From assembly GCA_031406155.1 (NCBI GenBank), contig JANOGW010000059.1:1-64000 (forward strand): a stretch of DNA of 64,000 nt, written 5' to 3'. The DNA is from JACMNW01 sp031406155. Lineage in GTDB: Bacteria > Pseudomonadota > Alphaproteobacteria > Rhodobacterales > Rhodobacteraceae. Below, piece after piece: positions 34,944 to 44,618 of the stretch (position 1 is its first letter; each line of letters opens with the position of its first letter). Below the pieces are notes generated by a model. The model had not been told where the DNA came from. It saw only the letters and a program-made list of their open reading frames with translations, and did not search any database. The position numbers were made by a program, and so were the translations under genes.

Positions 34944-36506
34944 GTGATCCTGATGTTCATTGACGGGCGCACCCTGCCCCCGGATGAGGTGCTGGAGGCC
35001 GATTTGTGTATCATCGGTGCGGGTGCAGCGGGGCTGTCGCTGATCCACGGACTTGCAGGCAAAGGCCTGCGGATCATCTTGCTGGAAAGCGGCGGGCACG
35101 CTGACACCCGGTCGATTGACCACCTCAATGCCGGCCGCTCCAACCACCCGGACTATCCGTTTCAGGCCACCCGCGCGCGCGGATTTGGTGGTACCACGGC
35201 CCGCTGGACGGGGGCGTGCATTCCGCTTGATCCGGTCGATTTCACTGTCCGGCCATGGCTTGCCCATAGCGGCTGGCCGATCAGCCCCTTTGATCTGGAA
35301 CCGCACTATGCGGCGGCGCGGGAGATTTATGGCCTGCCGTCAGCCGGAAGTGATCCCATAAGTATTGGCCCATTTGCCAGCGATGCTGCGCAGCAGAAAA
35401 CGGTCTGGTTCAGCAATCCGTTGAACCTCGCGCATCGGTTTCGTGGTCTGGTGGACAAAGATCCAACGCTGCGCTGCATCCTGCATGCCACAGTGGCCAC
35501 GCTTGGCACCAATGAAAACGCCCAGACCGTGCAGCGCGCAACGCTTGTGCTGCCTGGCGGGAAAACGGCGACGATCAGCGCGAAAGTGTTCGTGCTTGCC
35601 ACAGGCGGCATCGAAAACGCGCGGCTTTTGCTGAATTCCCGCGACACCTGCGCTGCCGGGTTGGGCAATGTCCATGATACCGTGGGGCGTTATCATATGG
35701 AGCATCCGATCCGCGCCGTCGGAACACTTGCCCTTGCCGTGGACAGGAACGCCGCCTTGCCGTTCACGAATCGCGCGTCTGACGGTGGCACCACCAGCGA
35801 GCAGACGTTTGGTCTGTCGCCAGAGATACGCAGTCGCGAACAGCTTCTTGATCTTCACGTCCGGCTTTTCCGCTATTCCCCGACAGAGGCGCATCCCGCG
35901 GTGATCGACGCGAAGGCACTGGCGGCGTCGCCCGACGTGCACAAGATCGCAGGTTATCTGCGCAGCAACACCCGGCATGTACCGTCAAGGATCCTGCCGT
36001 ATCTCGGCTGGCACCTGCGCAACAAGCTTTGGCGGAACGCCCGGTTTGATCATGTCCGGCTGACCGCCTTTGTGGAACAGGAGCCGGATCCGGCAAACCG
36101 CATCACACTGTCAGATCAACGCGATGCCCATGGGCTGCCGCTGCCGCATCTGCATGTGCGCGAAAGCGCCATGATGGCCGACAGCATCGCGCGCAGCATG
36201 GCAATTCTGGCAACAGACCTCGCACGGCGCGGCATAGGGAACCTGTCGCACGACCCGCAGCACCTTGAACATCTGGCACCATACAGCAAATACGGACTGC
36301 ATCAGATGGGCGCGACTCGGATGTCGACCGACCCGCGACATGGCGTCGTTGATCGCCACCTGCGTGTCCATACCATCAACAATCTGTTCATATCGGGTAG
36401 TTCTGTGTTCACGACGGGTGGTGCCGCAAACCCGACCTTCACGATTTCCGCACTTTCGTTGCGCCTTGCCGAACATCTGCTAAGCATATTCGGAAAAATC
36501 GGCTAA
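34944..36506 (+). CDS. GMC-family FAD oxidoreductase
   Basis: Flavoprotein of 520 residues. The FAD-binding GAGAAGLSL motif lies near residue 26, LESGGH near 47, GGTTARWTG near 82, and the C-terminal GMC signature includes HQMGATRM, followed by LFISGSSVFTTGGAANPTFT. Family members oxidise alcohols or sugars. Inside a glycan cluster it may oxidise a sugar or a lipid carrier group; the substrate is unknown. The start is GTG at 34944, or the ATG nine bases later. It lies 21 bases after the flippase gene, so co-transcription is likely. Confidence 0.87.
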   Translation: MILMFIDGRTLPPDEVLEADLCIIGAGAAGLSLIHGLAGKGLRIILLESGGHADTRSIDHLNAGRSNHPDYPFQATRARGFGGTTARWTGACIPLDPVDFTVRPWLAHSGWPISPFDLEPHYAAAREIYGLPSAGSDPISIGPFASDAAQQKTVWFSNPLNLAHRFRGLVDKDPTLRCILHATVATLGTNENAQTVQRATLVLPGGKTATISAKVFVLATGGIENARLLLNSRDTCAAGLGNVHDTVGRYHMEHPIRAVGTLALAVDRNAALPFTNRASDGGTTSEQTFGLSPEIRSREQLLDLHVRLFRYSPTEAHPAVIDAKALAASPDVHKIAGYLRSNTRHVPSRILPYLGWHLRNKLWRNARFDHVRLTAFVEQEPDPANRITLSDQRDAHGLPLPHLHVRESAMMADSIARSMAILATDLARRGIGNLSHDPQHLEHLAPYSKYGLHQMGATRMSTDPRHGVVDRHLRVHTINNLFISGSSVFTTGGAANPTFTISALSLRLAEHLLSIFGKIG

Positions 36507-36566
36507 ACTCCATTATTAACCTGAATTCTTCGTTCTGCCGCGCGCATTCATCCAAAGGATTACCTG

Positions 36567-37586
36567 ATGGCACCTGCACCCGCGTTTTCAGTCATTATGA
36601 TCACCGAAAGCAACTATGAGGTGTGCCGCCGCACGATCTCATATCTTCTGGCGCAGACCGTGGTTGAAAAGATCGAATTGGTTCTGGTCGGGCCGTCCCG
36701 CGCAGAGATGCAGGTAGACGAGGCCGAACTGTCAGCATTTCACAGCTTCAAGATCGTAGAAATCGGTAAGGTTCAGTCAACCGGACATGGGCTGGCCGCA
36801 GGCACACTTGCAAGCTCTGCCGATCTGGTGACCTATGCGGAAGAGCACGGCTTTCCGCCCTCAAATCTGTGCGAGGTTATGCTCAGGATTGCTGGCGAGA
36901 CGGACTATCAGGCGTATGGATGGTCAATTTTGCCGTCCAATCCCGGTGCGGTCGCCTGGGCGCATATCTATGGGCAATTCGCCGAAGCCGTCGCGCCGCG
37001 CCCCTCGGGCGAAGTGTCGCGCTTGGGGGGGCATCAAAGCATGTACCGCCGCGCATTGCTCATGGAATACAAAGACAATCTCGTTGATCTTTTCGGCAGC
37101 GAGGCCGTTTTGCAAGAAGATCTGGAACGGCGTGGGATCAAGCTGTTCATGGTTGGCGATATTGCGAATGGTCATACGCAGATCTCCAACTTCTGGCTCT
37201 ATCTTTGGCATGAGTTCGTGGCCCAACGCACTTTCGCCGTCGCACGTTTGCGCAACCTCAAATGGGGTTGGGGGCGGCGGCTGGTCTATGTTGCGGGCGC
37301 GCCGTTGATCCCGTTTCTCCGGCTGCGCCGCTCGCTTCCCTATATTCGGTCGACCGGGCGCTGGAACCTGTTGATGCCGCAGATCGGCCTGATCATGTTT
37401 GCCGCCAACTGCGCAGGTGCCGTCGGCGAAGCACTGGGATATGCTACAGGCAATAGCGATAAAGCAACCTCCGAGCGCTCGAAGATAGAACTGGACCGCT
37501 ATTCCTTCGTCAACGAGGCCGACCGCGATCAGCGCTACCAACGCAGCCCGGGCAGTGCCGCCAATAAAGCCGGCACAGACGCCTGA
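36567..37586 (+). CDS. Glycosyltransferase-like protein (GT2/GT-A)
   Basis: Protein of 339 residues resembling family 2 glycosyltransferases: FSVIMITESNYEVCRRTISYLLAQT at the start, IELVLVGPS for the nucleotide-binding strand, then LGGHQSMYRRALL and LQEDLERRG acceptor-side elements. The typical DxD is not clear (the expected place reads TYAEEHGFP), so activity or metal use may differ from the norm. Hydrophobic segments near 245-290 may anchor it to the membrane. The ATG at 36567 has AAAGGA upstream. A terminator-like hairpin follows 150 bases after its stop. Confidence 0.75.
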   Translation: MAPAPAFSVIMITESNYEVCRRTISYLLAQTVVEKIELVLVGPSRAEMQVDEAELSAFHSFKIVEIGKVQSTGHGLAAGTLASSADLVTYAEEHGFPPSNLCEVMLRIAGETDYQAYGWSILPSNPGAVAWAHIYGQFAEAVAPRPSGEVSRLGGHQSMYRRALLMEYKDNLVDLFGSEAVLQEDLERRGIKLFMVGDIANGHTQISNFWLYLWHEFVAQRTFAVARLRNLKWGWGRRLVYVAGAPLIPFLRLRRSLPYIRSTGRWNLLMPQIGLIMFAANCAGAVGEALGYATGNSDKATSERSKIELDRYSFVNEADRDQRYQRSPGSAANKAGTDA

Positions 37587-37738
37587 CGTAACAGCTCGAA
37601 ACCTTCTGCCGTCCTGCCCCGGGGGGTTTGACATGCGGCGTCAGGCAAGGCACATCTGTGCCGTGCAGCACCACGTTGACGCAACAAAGGGTTGCGAGTC
37701 GCCTTATTGTCGGTCGCGAAGGGCTGGCTGCACAGACC

Positions 37739-37763
37739 AGAGCATTTTTTGCATGCTCTTTTG
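37739..37763 (+). terminator. Intrinsic terminator
   Basis: AGAGCAT - seven-base loop - ATGCTCT followed by TTT. A seven-pair stem with a T tail, 152 bases after the stop of the glycosyltransferase gene and 60 bases before the next gene. It probably separates two transcription units of the glycan region. Confidence 0.55.
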
Positions 37764-37821
37764 GACAGTGTCCGCTATGAAGTACTGATATTACCCGTGT
37801 GATTTTTTTGCTGGATTGTAC

Positions 37822-39300
37822 ATGAACCCTGTCGTTCAGAATGTTGTTGTCATTGGCGGTGGTCCAGCAGGTTTGACCTGCGCATATGAATTATTGCGCA
37901 AAGAGCCGGGACTTGCCCCTCTTGTCTTCGAAGCGGGCCGTATTGTTGGTGGCATTGCCCGAACGGAATCCCACAACGGCTACCGCTTTGATATAGGCGG
38001 GCACCGTTTCTTCACCAAGGTCCAAGAGGTGGAACAGGTCTGGGACGAGGTGATGGGCGATGATTTCATCACTGTCCCACGTCTTAGCCGGATCCATTAT
38101 CGCGACAAATTCTATGATTATCCGCTGAAGCCAATGAACGCGCTACGCAATCTTGGCCCGGTTGAAACGGTGCGGATCATCGGCAGCTTGCTGCGTTACA
38201 AGCTGTTCCCGCACCGAAATGAAGTAACCTTCGAACAATGGGTCACCAACCGCTTCGGCCACAGGCTGTACAGCCACTTCTTCAAATCCTACACCGAAAA
38301 GGTCTGGGGTGTGCCGTGTACAGAGATCCGCGCCGACTGGGCCGCCCAGCGCATCAAGAACCTGTCGCTGACCAAGGCTGTGTGGAACGCGCTGACCGGG
38401 GCGAATGATACCTCCAGCCTGATCGAGCAATTCCGATACCCGCGCCTTGGCCCCGGCCAGATGTGGGAAAAGGTGACCTCGCTGATCAGGCAAAAGGGTG
38501 GCGAGGTGCGCACCAGCTCTTGGGTCAAACGCGTGCTGCACGACGGCCGCCGCGTCACCGGTGTGGAGGTTTGCCAGACCGATCCAGGCACCGGCCAGAT
38601 CACGACGTCCATCCAAACTGGCACCGATTTCGTCAACACCATGCCATTGCGCGAACTGGTCCACTGCATGGATCCGGCCCCCTCGGCGGCGGTGATTGCG
38701 GCGGCTGACAAGCTGAAATATCGCGATTTCATGATCATCACGCTGGTTCTGGACCACGGCGATCCGTTTCCCGACAACTGGATCTATGTCCACAGCGTCG
38801 ATGTCAAAGTCGGCCGGATTCAGAATTTCGGGGCCTGGTCAAAAGCGATGATCCCTGAACCGAACCGGTCATCGATCGGAATGGAGTATTTCTGCAATGA
38901 CACCGATGATCTGTGGGCGATGGCCGACAAGGATCTGATCGCCCTTGCTGGCCGTGAACTGGAAAAGATTGGCCTCGCACCCGCGTCTTCGGTGGTGGAC
39001 GGCGCGATCATTCGCCAGCCGAAGGCCTATCCGGTCTATGACAGCGAATACAAAGACGCGCTCGAGGTTCTGAAGGATTGGATAAACGGCTTTGAAAACT
39101 TTCAGACCGTCGGCCGCAATGGGCTGCACCGCTACAACAATCAGGATCATTCCATGCTGTCCGCGATGCTGGCAGCAGGCAACATTCTGGGCGAGCGGCA
39201 TGACGTATGGGACGTAAACGTCGAGCGATCCTATCATGAGGAGTTTTCGACCAAGCCATTTGTTCGGCAACATGCCAATCTCACGGCTCCAGCGGAATAG
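37822..39300 (+). CDS. UDP-galactopyranose mutase-like NAD(P)/FAD oxidoreductase
   Basis: Flavoprotein of about 492 residues. It starts with VVVIGGGPAGLTCAYELL (FAD-binding), then FEAGRIVGGIARTE and FDIGGHRFFTK, a pattern shared with UDP-galactopyranose mutase and protoporphyrinogen-oxidase-like proteins. YTEKVWG-VPCTEIRADWAAQRI in the middle is typical of the glycan-cluster subgroup. It may interconvert pyranose and furanose forms of a nucleotide sugar or reduce another glycan intermediate; the exact reaction is unknown. The ATG at 37822 is the likely start, with a weak ribosome site. It starts a second plus-strand transcription unit with the membrane protein that follows. Confidence 0.85.
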   Translation: MNPVVQNVVVIGGGPAGLTCAYELLRKEPGLAPLVFEAGRIVGGIARTESHNGYRFDIGGHRFFTKVQEVEQVWDEVMGDDFITVPRLSRIHYRDKFYDYPLKPMNALRNLGPVETVRIIGSLLRYKLFPHRNEVTFEQWVTNRFGHRLYSHFFKSYTEKVWGVPCTEIRADWAAQRIKNLSLTKAVWNALTGANDTSSLIEQFRYPRLGPGQMWEKVTSLIRQKGGEVRTSSWVKRVLHDGRRVTGVEVCQTDPGTGQITTSIQTGTDFVNTMPLRELVHCMDPAPSAAVIAAADKLKYRDFMIITLVLDHGDPFPDNWIYVHSVDVKVGRIQNFGAWSKAMIPEPNRSSIGMEYFCNDTDDLWAMADKDLIALAGRELEKIGLAPASSVVDGAIIRQPKAYPVYDSEYKDALEVLKDWINGFENFQTVGRNGLHRYNNQDHSMLSAMLAAGNILGERHDVWDVNVERSYHEEFSTKPFVRQHANLTAPAE

Positions 39301-39334
39301 GCCCCCGCTTGCCTGCCCCCCAGTGGAGATAGCA

Positions 39335-40843
39335 TTGGCTCGGTCGAACCCCTTGATAGCGCGGCCCCGTGACCGGCCATACGCTGGGTGGCTTGGCACA
39401 CTCGGGTGGTGCACTGCCGCTATGGTCGGGCTGTTGGCCGTGCTTTTGATCAATGGCGCGCCGCTGTTCTACTTCGACACTGCCGGATATCTGCGTCAGG
39501 GCGACAGTATATTCCAGATCCTGGGCCTGTTTCCCGACGCAATTGCGGCGCAGGAAAGCGTCGGCGCATTGGCAACGAATGACGGCATCGTCATCGGCAG
39601 CCGGTCGGTTATCTATGCGATATTTCTCAGCGTAATCTCACTGACCGGAACGCTTTGGTCTGGCGTTGTCGCGCAAGCGTCAGTGCTTGTCGCGGTCAGC
39701 CTGTTGATATCTGTCAAAGCCATGGACATGGCGAAGGTGACACTCAGCGCCCCAAGGGTCACTGCCATCAGCCTTGTCGCGGCGTCGCTGGGCTCTGCCG
39801 GGTTTTATGTAACCTCGCTGATGCCCGACATTTTCGCACCAATCCTGCTACTGTCGATGGCAGCACTTGTCGCCTTTGCCCCGGTACTGCGGTTCTGGTC
39901 GAGCTTCGGTCTTGTGACCATCGGCATGGTCGCGGTCGTCGTGCATCCGTCGCATCTGGCCATCGCCTTTCTGATGGTACCGGTCTGCATGGTCGTCGCC
40001 CATCTGTTTCAAACCGGGCGGTTCTGGCGCAGCATGATGCTTGTCGCGCTTATCCCGTTGGCAGGTACGCTCGAACGGCTGTCATTCAATGTTGCGGTCG
40101 AGCAGGCAACCGAAAGCGATGTCGTCTACCTGCCGTTCGCCACCGCGCGGCTGATTTCTGATGGGCCGGGTCTGGACTTTTTGAAAGGCGTTTGCCCATC
40201 CCCCAAATGGGCCACCTGCGCGCTTTTCGCCAAATTGCACAGCGCGAACCAGTTGTCGCCGGAAAAAATCCTGTTTTCCCAAACGGCCGAGGACGGGTCT
40301 TTCAGTCTGCTCAGCCCAGATGACCGCAAAGCTGTTTCTGCGGAATCGGCGGCGTTCATGCGGGCCGTGATCAAGACGCGCCCCTTTGCAGTGATCAGCG
40401 CCGCGACCCGAAACACTCTGGAACAACTTGGCCTCGTCAGCGTCAAGATGACAATTCCCAACCCCAATATGTCGGTCTCGGCAACGTCGATTTACCCCGG
40501 CTTTCCTGAATCGCTGAAGGCCGGACGATTGATTGCGGATGACCCCGCATGGCTGCCCGGCCTGAAACGCGCGCATCAGGCCTATTACCTGCTGGCGCTG
40601 ATCATCGTGCTGGGCTTGGCCACTTTTCGAAAAAGCGGCGTTCCCGCAAACCTGCGCGCATTTGCGGTGCTTGTCCTGATCGGCATTCTGGCAAATGCCT
40701 TCGTCACCGGCGCCATATCGCAACCCGCCGACCGATACGGCGCACGCGTGGTCTTTCTGATCCCGATGCTGGCGGTGCTGCTGTGGATGATCCGCCCGCC
40801 AAGGCCAGAGCGCGAGCAAAGTGGGCAGCGGCATGACAGTTGA
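39335..40843 (+). CDS. Polytopic membrane protein of unknown function
   Basis: About 502 residues with some ten to eleven hydrophobic segments: one near the N terminus (CTAAMVGLLAVLLINGAPL), several between about 95 and 250, and a final group (LLALIIVLGL, AFAVLVLIGILANAF, VVFLIPMLAVLLW). A long soluble loop lies at about 265-425. Position and shape fit a polysaccharide polymerase or a lipid-linked-sugar glycosyltransferase of the GT-C type, but no family motif is visible, so this is inference. The TTG at 39335 is preferred because GGAG lies six bases upstream; otherwise the frame runs into the preceding gene. It overlaps the next glycosyltransferase by 11 bases. Confidence 0.65.
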   Translation: MARSNPLIARPRDRPYAGWLGTLGWCTAAMVGLLAVLLINGAPLFYFDTAGYLRQGDSIFQILGLFPDAIAAQESVGALATNDGIVIGSRSVIYAIFLSVISLTGTLWSGVVAQASVLVAVSLLISVKAMDMAKVTLSAPRVTAISLVAASLGSAGFYVTSLMPDIFAPILLLSMAALVAFAPVLRFWSSFGLVTIGMVAVVVHPSHLAIAFLMVPVCMVVAHLFQTGRFWRSMMLVALIPLAGTLERLSFNVAVEQATESDVVYLPFATARLISDGPGLDFLKGVCPSPKWATCALFAKLHSANQLSPEKILFSQTAEDGSFSLLSPDDRKAVSAESAAFMRAVIKTRPFAVISAATRNTLEQLGLVSVKMTIPNPNMSVSATSIYPGFPESLKAGRLIADDPAWLPGLKRAHQAYYLLALIIVLGLATFRKSGVPANLRAFAVLVLIGILANAFVTGAISQPADRYGARVVFLIPMLAVLLWMIRPPRPEREQSGQRHDS

Positions 40844-41864
40844 TCCCACCCCCAATAAGGTGCTGATTTCGGTCGTGATGCCTGCCTACAACGCGGCGCA
40901 TCTGCTGCCCCGCGTTCTGCCACCGCTTCTGGCAATGCGCGACGCAGGCGAGATCGCCGAGATCATCGTCGTCGACGACCAATCCACTGACGCCACGGCC
41001 GAGGTTGCCCGCAACCTTGGTGCACGGGTCTTGCTGAACCCGGTGCGCGGCGGCCCCGGCGCTGCCCGCAACCATGCGGCACGACAGGCCACAGGCGACA
41101 TTTTGTGGATGGTGGATTCCGACGTGATCGCCCACCCCGGCGGCGCTGCCAAAATCGCCGAGGCATTTCGCGACGCCACCGTGCATGCCGTATTCGGGTC
41201 CTACGATAATGCGCCAGCAGATCAGGGTTGGATGTCGCAATACAAGAACCTGATGCACCGCTATTACCACCAGCAGGCACGACGCGAGGCGTCAACCTTC
41301 TGGGCAGGCTGCGGTGCTGTGCGCAAATCGACGTTTCTGGCGGTTGGCGGGTTCGACACCGAAACCTACAAACGCCCCTCGATCGAGGATATCGAGCTGG
41401 GCTACCGGATCAAATCAGCTGGCGGACGCATCTTGTTGCTGCCCGATCTGTTGGGCAAGCACCTCAAGATCTGGACGATCCGCAACGCGGTTCATACAGA
41501 TATCTTTTGCCGCGCCTTGCCGTGGTCCAGACTAATGATCGCGCGCGAAGGCGTGCCCGATGACCTGAATACCAGCAGGATGGAACGGCTGCGCGCCGGG
41601 CTTGCCGGGTTGCTTCTTTTGTCGATCTTGATGCTGCCCTTCATCCACGGCATTGGCCCGATGTTTTTTGGCATGCTGGGCATTGTCATTGCGGCAAACT
41701 GGCCGTTCTTGCGGTTTCTGGGGCGTGCAAGCGGGCTGCGCGTGGCCATCCTAGGCGGCGCGTTCCACCAGCTTTACTATGTCTACAGTGCCTGCACATT
41801 CGTCTGGGCAATGCTTGAAGCGGCCTTGGTACGGGCGCGCAATCCGAAACCAAAGAATGCATGA
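40833..41864 (+). CDS. Glycosyltransferase family 2, membrane-anchored
   Basis: Glycosyltransferase of 343 residues: ISVVMPAYNAAHLLPRVL, IIVVDDQSTDAT and the metal-binding MVDSDV near 95, followed by GCGAVRKSTFLAVGGFDT and IEDIELGYR (acceptor motif). Two hydrophobic stretches near 255-305 anchor the C terminus. It overlaps the preceding membrane protein by 11 bases, so the two probably act together. The ATG at 40833 directly precedes the domain. It is followed after 96 bases by the UDP-xylose synthase gene. Confidence 0.9.
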   Translation: MTVDPTPNKVLISVVMPAYNAAHLLPRVLPPLLAMRDAGEIAEIIVVDDQSTDATAEVARNLGARVLLNPVRGGPGAARNHAARQATGDILWMVDSDVIAHPGGAAKIAEAFRDATVHAVFGSYDNAPADQGWMSQYKNLMHRYYHQQARREASTFWAGCGAVRKSTFLAVGGFDTETYKRPSIEDIELGYRIKSAGGRILLLPDLLGKHLKIWTIRNAVHTDIFCRALPWSRLMIAREGVPDDLNTSRMERLRAGLAGLLLLSILMLPFIHGIGPMFFGMLGIVIAANWPFLRFLGRASGLRVAILGGAFHQLYYVYSACTFVWAMLEAALVRARNPKPKNA

Positions 41865-41960
41865 CCAACCTCATGCGCCACAAAGATGACCCGAGCCGAC
41901 CCCCAAATGCACCCATTTTTCGACAACTATACTGTAACACGTAGCCGCTAAGGAATGACC

Positions 41961-42941
41961 ATGGCCGACCGAAGTGCCCTTAACGACCCGACAGCCAAAC
42001 GTGTGCTGGTCACCGGCGGCGCAGGCTTTCTGGGCAGCCATCTGTGCAAGCGTCTGCTGGAGGCCGGCAATGAAGTCCTTTGTGTCGACAACTACTTCAC
42101 CGGCCGGCGCGGCAACATCGCGCATCTTCTGGACAACCCCAAGTTCGAGGTGATGCGCCACGACGTGACTTTCCCGCTGTATGTCGAGGTGGACGAGATT
42201 TACAACCTCGCCTGCCCTGCCAGCCCCGTGCACTACCAGCATGACCCGGTCCAGACGATCAAGACCAGCGTGCATGGCGCGATCAACATGCTTGGTCTGG
42301 CCAAGCGAACCGGGGCACGGGTGTTTCAAGCCTCGACCTCCGAGATTTACGGCGACCCCATCGTGCATCCGCAGACCGAGGATTACTGGGGCAATGTCAA
42401 CCCGATCGGCCCAAGGTCGTGCTATGACGAAGGCAAACGCTGCGCCGAGACGCTGTTTTTTGATTATCGCCGGCAGCACAACGTGAAGATCAAGGTGGCC
42501 CGCCTGTTCAACGCCTATGGGCCCGGCATGCACCCCATGGACGGGCGCGTCGTGTCGAATTTCATCGTGCAGGCGCTGAAGGGGCAGGACATCACCATTT
42601 TCGGCAACGGTCAGCAGACCCGCTCGTTTTGCTATGTCGAGGAGTTGATCGAAGGCTTCATCCGCTTCATGGCGACGCCAGACGATGTATGCGGCCCGAT
42701 CAATCTGGGCAATCCGGTCGAGATCACGATCCGCGAATTGGCTGAAACCGTGCTGGAACTGACCGGATCGCGGTCACGAATGGTCAATCGCGATTTGCCG
42801 ATCAACGATCCGATGCAACGCAAACCGGATATCACGCTTGCGCGCCGCGAACTTGGCTGGGATCCGAAGGTATCGCTGCGCACAGGTTTGACCAAAACCA
42901 TCAGTTACTTCGAAGACCTCGTCCGGCGAAATCTGGCTTGA
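41961..42941 (+). CDS. UDP-glucuronate decarboxylase (UDP-xylose synthase)
   Basis: Extended SDR of 326 residues converting UDP-glucuronate to UDP-xylose. The NAD motif GGAGFLGSH lies near residue 20; ASTSEIYGDP, the catalytic YDEGKR (Tyr-x3-Lys) and RLFNAYGPGMHPMDGRVVSNF are diagnostic of the UXS group as opposed to ordinary epimerases. The length is normal for the bacterial soluble form. The ATG at 41961 is chosen because AAGGA ends six bases before it; the ATG at 41955 touches the same site. It provides a pentose donor for the surrounding glycosyltransferases. No UDP-glucose dehydrogenase is in the window. Confidence 0.92.
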   Translation: MADRSALNDPTAKRVLVTGGAGFLGSHLCKRLLEAGNEVLCVDNYFTGRRGNIAHLLDNPKFEVMRHDVTFPLYVEVDEIYNLACPASPVHYQHDPVQTIKTSVHGAINMLGLAKRTGARVFQASTSEIYGDPIVHPQTEDYWGNVNPIGPRSCYDEGKRCAETLFFDYRRQHNVKIKVARLFNAYGPGMHPMDGRVVSNFIVQALKGQDITIFGNGQQTRSFCYVEELIEGFIRFMATPDDVCGPINLGNPVEITIRELAETVLELTGSRSRMVNRDLPINDPMQRKPDITLARRELGWDPKVSLRTGLTKTISYFEDLVRRNLA

Positions 42942-43049
42942 AATACCGGGCCGCGGGCGGTGCTTCTGCACGATGCATCGCACGAGACGACCGTTGACCC
43001 TTACCCACAGCAGGGGTAGTGCAAGCTAACCCCAGCTGAGGAACGCGTT

Positions 43050-43664
43050 TTGGCCATTCACCTTTACCGCAATGATCTTCCCGATGGGTTGTCGCTTGGT
43101 CCGGTTGTCGCCATCGACACCGAAACCATGGGCCTTGATCCGCGCCGCGACCGGTTATGTCTGGTGCAATTGTCGTCGGGCGACGGCAATGCGCATCTGG
43201 TGCAGATCATGCGCGGGCAGAAGACCGCACCCAATCTGGAGCGTCTGCTGACCGATACTGAAACGCTCAAGTTGTTCCATTTTGGCCGTTTCGACATTGC
43301 TGCCCTGAAGGCCGCGTTCGGCATTGTCACAGCGCCGGTCTGGTGCACCAAGATCGCCGCCAAACTGATCCGCACCTTCACCGATCGGCATGGGCTGAAA
43401 TACCTGCTGCAGGAACTGGTTGGCGTCGATGTGTCCAAGCAGCAGCAGACATCGGATTGGGGGGCGGATAATCTGACCGATGCCCAGCGCGACTATGCCG
43501 CGTCAGACGTGCTGTATTTGCACCGCCTGAAAGCGGAACTTGAAAAGTGCCTGATCCGCGAAGACCGTCTTGCACTTGCGCAGGCGTGCTTTGATTTCCT
43601 GCCAACCCGGGCAGAGCTTGATCTGCTTGGCTGGGAAGAACCCAATGACATCTTCCACCACTGA
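43050..43664 (+). CDS. rnd: Ribonuclease D-like 3'-5' exonuclease
   Basis: Single-domain exonuclease of 204 residues for maturing structured RNA ends. The DEDDy residues are visible: Asp-Thr-Glu in VAIDTETMGL (about 24-26), HFGRFDIAAL, and the final YAASDVLYLHRL with the catalytic Tyr and Asp. It lacks the HRDC domains of enterobacterial RNase D, as is normal in alphaproteobacteria. The start is a TTG at 43050 with GAGGA ahead. It opens the conserved block leading to kdsD and the lpt genes; its 3' end overlaps kdsD by 20 bases. Confidence 0.9.
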   Translation: MAIHLYRNDLPDGLSLGPVVAIDTETMGLDPRRDRLCLVQLSSGDGNAHLVQIMRGQKTAPNLERLLTDTETLKLFHFGRFDIAALKAAFGIVTAPVWCTKIAAKLIRTFTDRHGLKYLLQELVGVDVSKQQQTSDWGADNLTDAQRDYAASDVLYLHRLKAELEKCLIREDRLALAQACFDFLPTRAELDLLGWEEPNDIFHH

Positions 43665-44613
43665 CCCGTTCGAGACGATCGCCCGCCGCGTCATAATCCG
43701 CGAGGCGGATGCGCTGACGCTGCTGGCAGACAGTATCGGCCCCAGCTTTGCCCAGGCGGCTAACCTGATCCTTGCCGCCAAAGGCCGGGTCATCGTGTCT
43801 GGCATGGGCAAATCGGGCCATATCGCCCGCAAGATCGCGGCCACTTTCGCCTCGACTGGTACGCCGGCGCAATTCGTGCATCCGGCCGAGGCAAGCCATG
43901 GCGATCTGGGGATGTTGATGCGCGGCGATGTGGCGCTGGTGCTGTCAAACTCGGGTGAGACGCCGGAACTGGGTCATATCGTCGCTCATACCCGGCGCTT
44001 TGGCATTCCCCTTATCGGGATCGCGGGGCGTGCGGGGTCGACGCTGCTGCGGCAATCCGATGTGGCGATCTTGCTGCCCGATGCGCTGGAGGCGTGCGAT
44101 CAAGGCATCGTACCGACCACGTCCACCACCATGACGCTGGCGCTGGGCGATGCGCTGGCGGTGGCCCTGATGGAACACCGCGACTTTACGCCCGAGCATT
44201 TCCGCATTTTTCACCCCGGCGGCAAACTGGGGGCACGTCTGGCACGGGTCGAAAGCCTGATGCACGCGGACATGCCCCTTGTGCGGCACGACACCCTGAT
44301 GAGCGAAGCATTGCTGATCATTTCGGCCAAAGGCTTCGGTGTTGTTGGTGTTACCGACGAAGATGGCTACCTTATGGGCATCGTGACCGACGGCGATCTT
44401 CGCCGCCACATGGAGGGGTTGCTGTCAATGACCGCCGGGCAGGTCATGACACCGGATCCCCGCACCATCGGGCCGGGTTCACTGGCCGAAAGGGCCGTTG
44501 CCGTGATGAATGAAAAGAAGATCACCTGCCTGTTCGTTGTTGATCCCGAAGGCAGCCGTTTGCCTGTTGGAATCTTGCATATTCATGATTGCCTGCGCGC
44601 GGGCATTGCCTGA
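43645..44613 (+). CDS. kdsD: Arabinose-5-phosphate isomerase (KdsD/KpsF)
   Basis: Isomerase of 322 residues turning ribulose 5-phosphate into arabinose 5-phosphate, the first step of KDO synthesis. The SIS domain (about 30-185) has VIVSGMGKSGHIARKIAATF, PAEASHGDLGM and LSNSGETPEL; two CBS domains follow (about 205-322). The ATG at 43645 lies inside the end of the rnd gene with GGGAAGAA upstream. It forms an operon with lptC, lptA and lptB, so KDO supply and lipopolysaccharide export are tied together. Confidence 0.93.
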   Translation: MTSSTTDPFETIARRVIIREADALTLLADSIGPSFAQAANLILAAKGRVIVSGMGKSGHIARKIAATFASTGTPAQFVHPAEASHGDLGMLMRGDVALVLSNSGETPELGHIVAHTRRFGIPLIGIAGRAGSTLLRQSDVAILLPDALEACDQGIVPTTSTTMTLALGDALAVALMEHRDFTPEHFRIFHPGGKLGARLARVESLMHADMPLVRHDTLMSEALLIISAKGFGVVGVTDEDGYLMGIVTDGDLRRHMEGLLSMTAGQVMTPDPRTIGPGSLAERAVAVMNEKKITCLFVVDPEGSRLPVGILHIHDCLRAGIA

Positions 44614-44618
44614 CGAAG

